A DNA stretch of 36,154 nucleotides, from assembly GCA_023247705.1 (NCBI GenBank), contig JAHFFY010000017.1:1-36154 (forward strand), written 5' to 3'. Made by a program: the position numbers and the translations under genes. Below the pieces are notes generated by a model, which did not search any database, was not told the DNA's origin, and saw only the letters and a program-made list of their open reading frames with translations. Positions within the stretch are counted from its first letter, which is position 1, and each line of letters opens with the position of its first letter. This DNA comes from Candidatus Omnitrophota bacterium. GTDB lineage: Bacteria > Omnitrophota > Gorgyraeia > Zapsychrales > JAHFFX01. This document shows, piece by piece, positions 35,648-36,154 of this stretch.

Positions 35648-36154
35648 GATGCTCGCTCGTTTAAAATAAGATTCATATCTCTAAATAAAGCGTTAATCTC
35701 CCGGGGGTTCGTCCCTTGATAATATCCTCGGATTCGTCCTCCTTGGTCGACTAAAATAATCCGATCGCTATGAAAAACCGGCTGGTCAACGGATCCAACT
35801 TTAAAGATCTCAACAGAAACTCGAGTGATTTCGCCCCTATCTCCGGTTAAGAAATGCCACTTTTTCGTGTCGGCATGATACCTTTGAGCAAACTGCGATA
35901 AAACCTCAGGCGTATCATTTTCCGGATTCACCGATATTGAAACCATTTCGACTTGATTGACCAAGGCAAATGAACGGTGCAGCGCGGCCATGTTTTTGGT
36001 CATCATCGGACAAACCGATCCGCAGGTGGTAAATATAAAATCGGCAATCCAAACTTTTCCCTGCAGGTCTTTAAACGAAAAAATCTCTCCATTGGTATCG
36101 TAAAGTTTAAAATCAGAAACCGATCCAAGAATGGGAAGTTCTCGCTTGGGAATT
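35644..36154 (-). CDS. SCO1/SenC family copper-handling protein (N-terminus beyond window)
   Basis: The open frame runs off the right edge; the visible 169 residues include the whole thioredoxin-like core. SDFKLYDTNGEIFSFKDLQGK and WIADFIFTTCGSVCPMMTKNM carry the CxxxCP copper site. VSISVNPENDTPEVLSQFAQRY follows, and the third ligand histidine lies in VFHSDRIILVDQGGRIRGYY. SCO proteins deliver copper to, or reduce, the CuA site of cytochrome c oxidase. It is normally exported or membrane-anchored; that part lies outside. An internal ATG at 36006 is not the start, because the copper cysteines lie upstream of it. Confidence 0.92.
   Translation of the reverse strand, partial: IPKRELPILGSVSDFKLYDTNGEIFSFKDLQGKVWIADFIFTTCGSVCPMMTKNMAALHRSFALVNQVEMVSISVNPENDTPEVLSQFAQRYHADTKKWHFLTGDRGEITRVSVEIFKVGSVDQPVFHSDRIILVDQGGRIRGYYQGTNPREINALFRDMNLILNERAS

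Overview
The window is a compact, ordinary-looking chromosomal segment of a free-living Gram-negative bacterium of moderate GC. An outer-membrane-type lipoprotein with an OmpA domain, lipid II precursor and isoprenoid genes, a complete-looking aconitase, and SCO/DUF420 oxidase-assembly genes point to a diderm that respires with a haem-copper oxidase. The mix of gene order and sequence style suggests a deep-branching lineage (for example Omnitrophota, Nitrospirota or a relative), but I cannot fix the phylum from sequence reading alone. No rRNA, tRNA or CRISPR array was seen, and no gene-free stretch exceeds about 220 bases.

Layout. The left edge (2-120) holds the end of an IS5-type transposase. 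From 175 to 20986 almost everything is on the minus strand, in tightly packed, often ATGA-overlapping genes. In transcription order these are uppS, cdsA, dxr, rseP (lipid carrier, phospholipid, isoprenoid and envelope proteolysis); an orphan CpaF-type ATPase; proS, rimP, nusA, infB, trpS (translation and transcription); scpA and ruvB (chromosome maintenance); a DUF2905 protein and a SpoIID-like protein; queA, tgt, trmD, rplS (tRNA modification and the ribosome); rnhB and yraN; then, behind its own promoter, fchA-folD (one-carbon metabolism). Upstream of uppS sits a two-gene unit of an OmpA-like lipoprotein and an anchored coiled-coil protein, with its own promoter and terminator.

From 22.3 to 31.8 kb are a plus-strand metallo-beta-lactamase-fold hydrolase, a minus-strand SDR oxidoreductase, and a minus-strand amino-acid set aroC, ilvD, leuD, leuC driven by a good sigma70-type promoter. 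Next is acnA, with its own promoter (carrying a dyad across the -10) and an intrinsic terminator. From 31.98 kb the plus strand carries a B12-binding/radical SAM protein, a 7Fe ferredoxin of the Azotobacter FdI type with near-consensus promoter, SD and terminator, and a run of four small membrane-protein genes. These converge on minus-strand DUF420 and SCO genes at the right edge.

The most unusual thing seen is a 54-bp near-perfect GC-rich palindrome inserted in frame in queA, lengthening the protein without breaking it, in the manner of the Rickettsia palindromic elements. Other points worth a look are a prolyl-tRNA synthetase without its editing domain, a 50-bp overlap of rnhB with rplS, the acnA dyad, and the uncharacterised small-membrane-protein cluster next to SCO/DUF420. 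I did not find convincing evidence of a wholly new defence, mobile or biosynthetic system.
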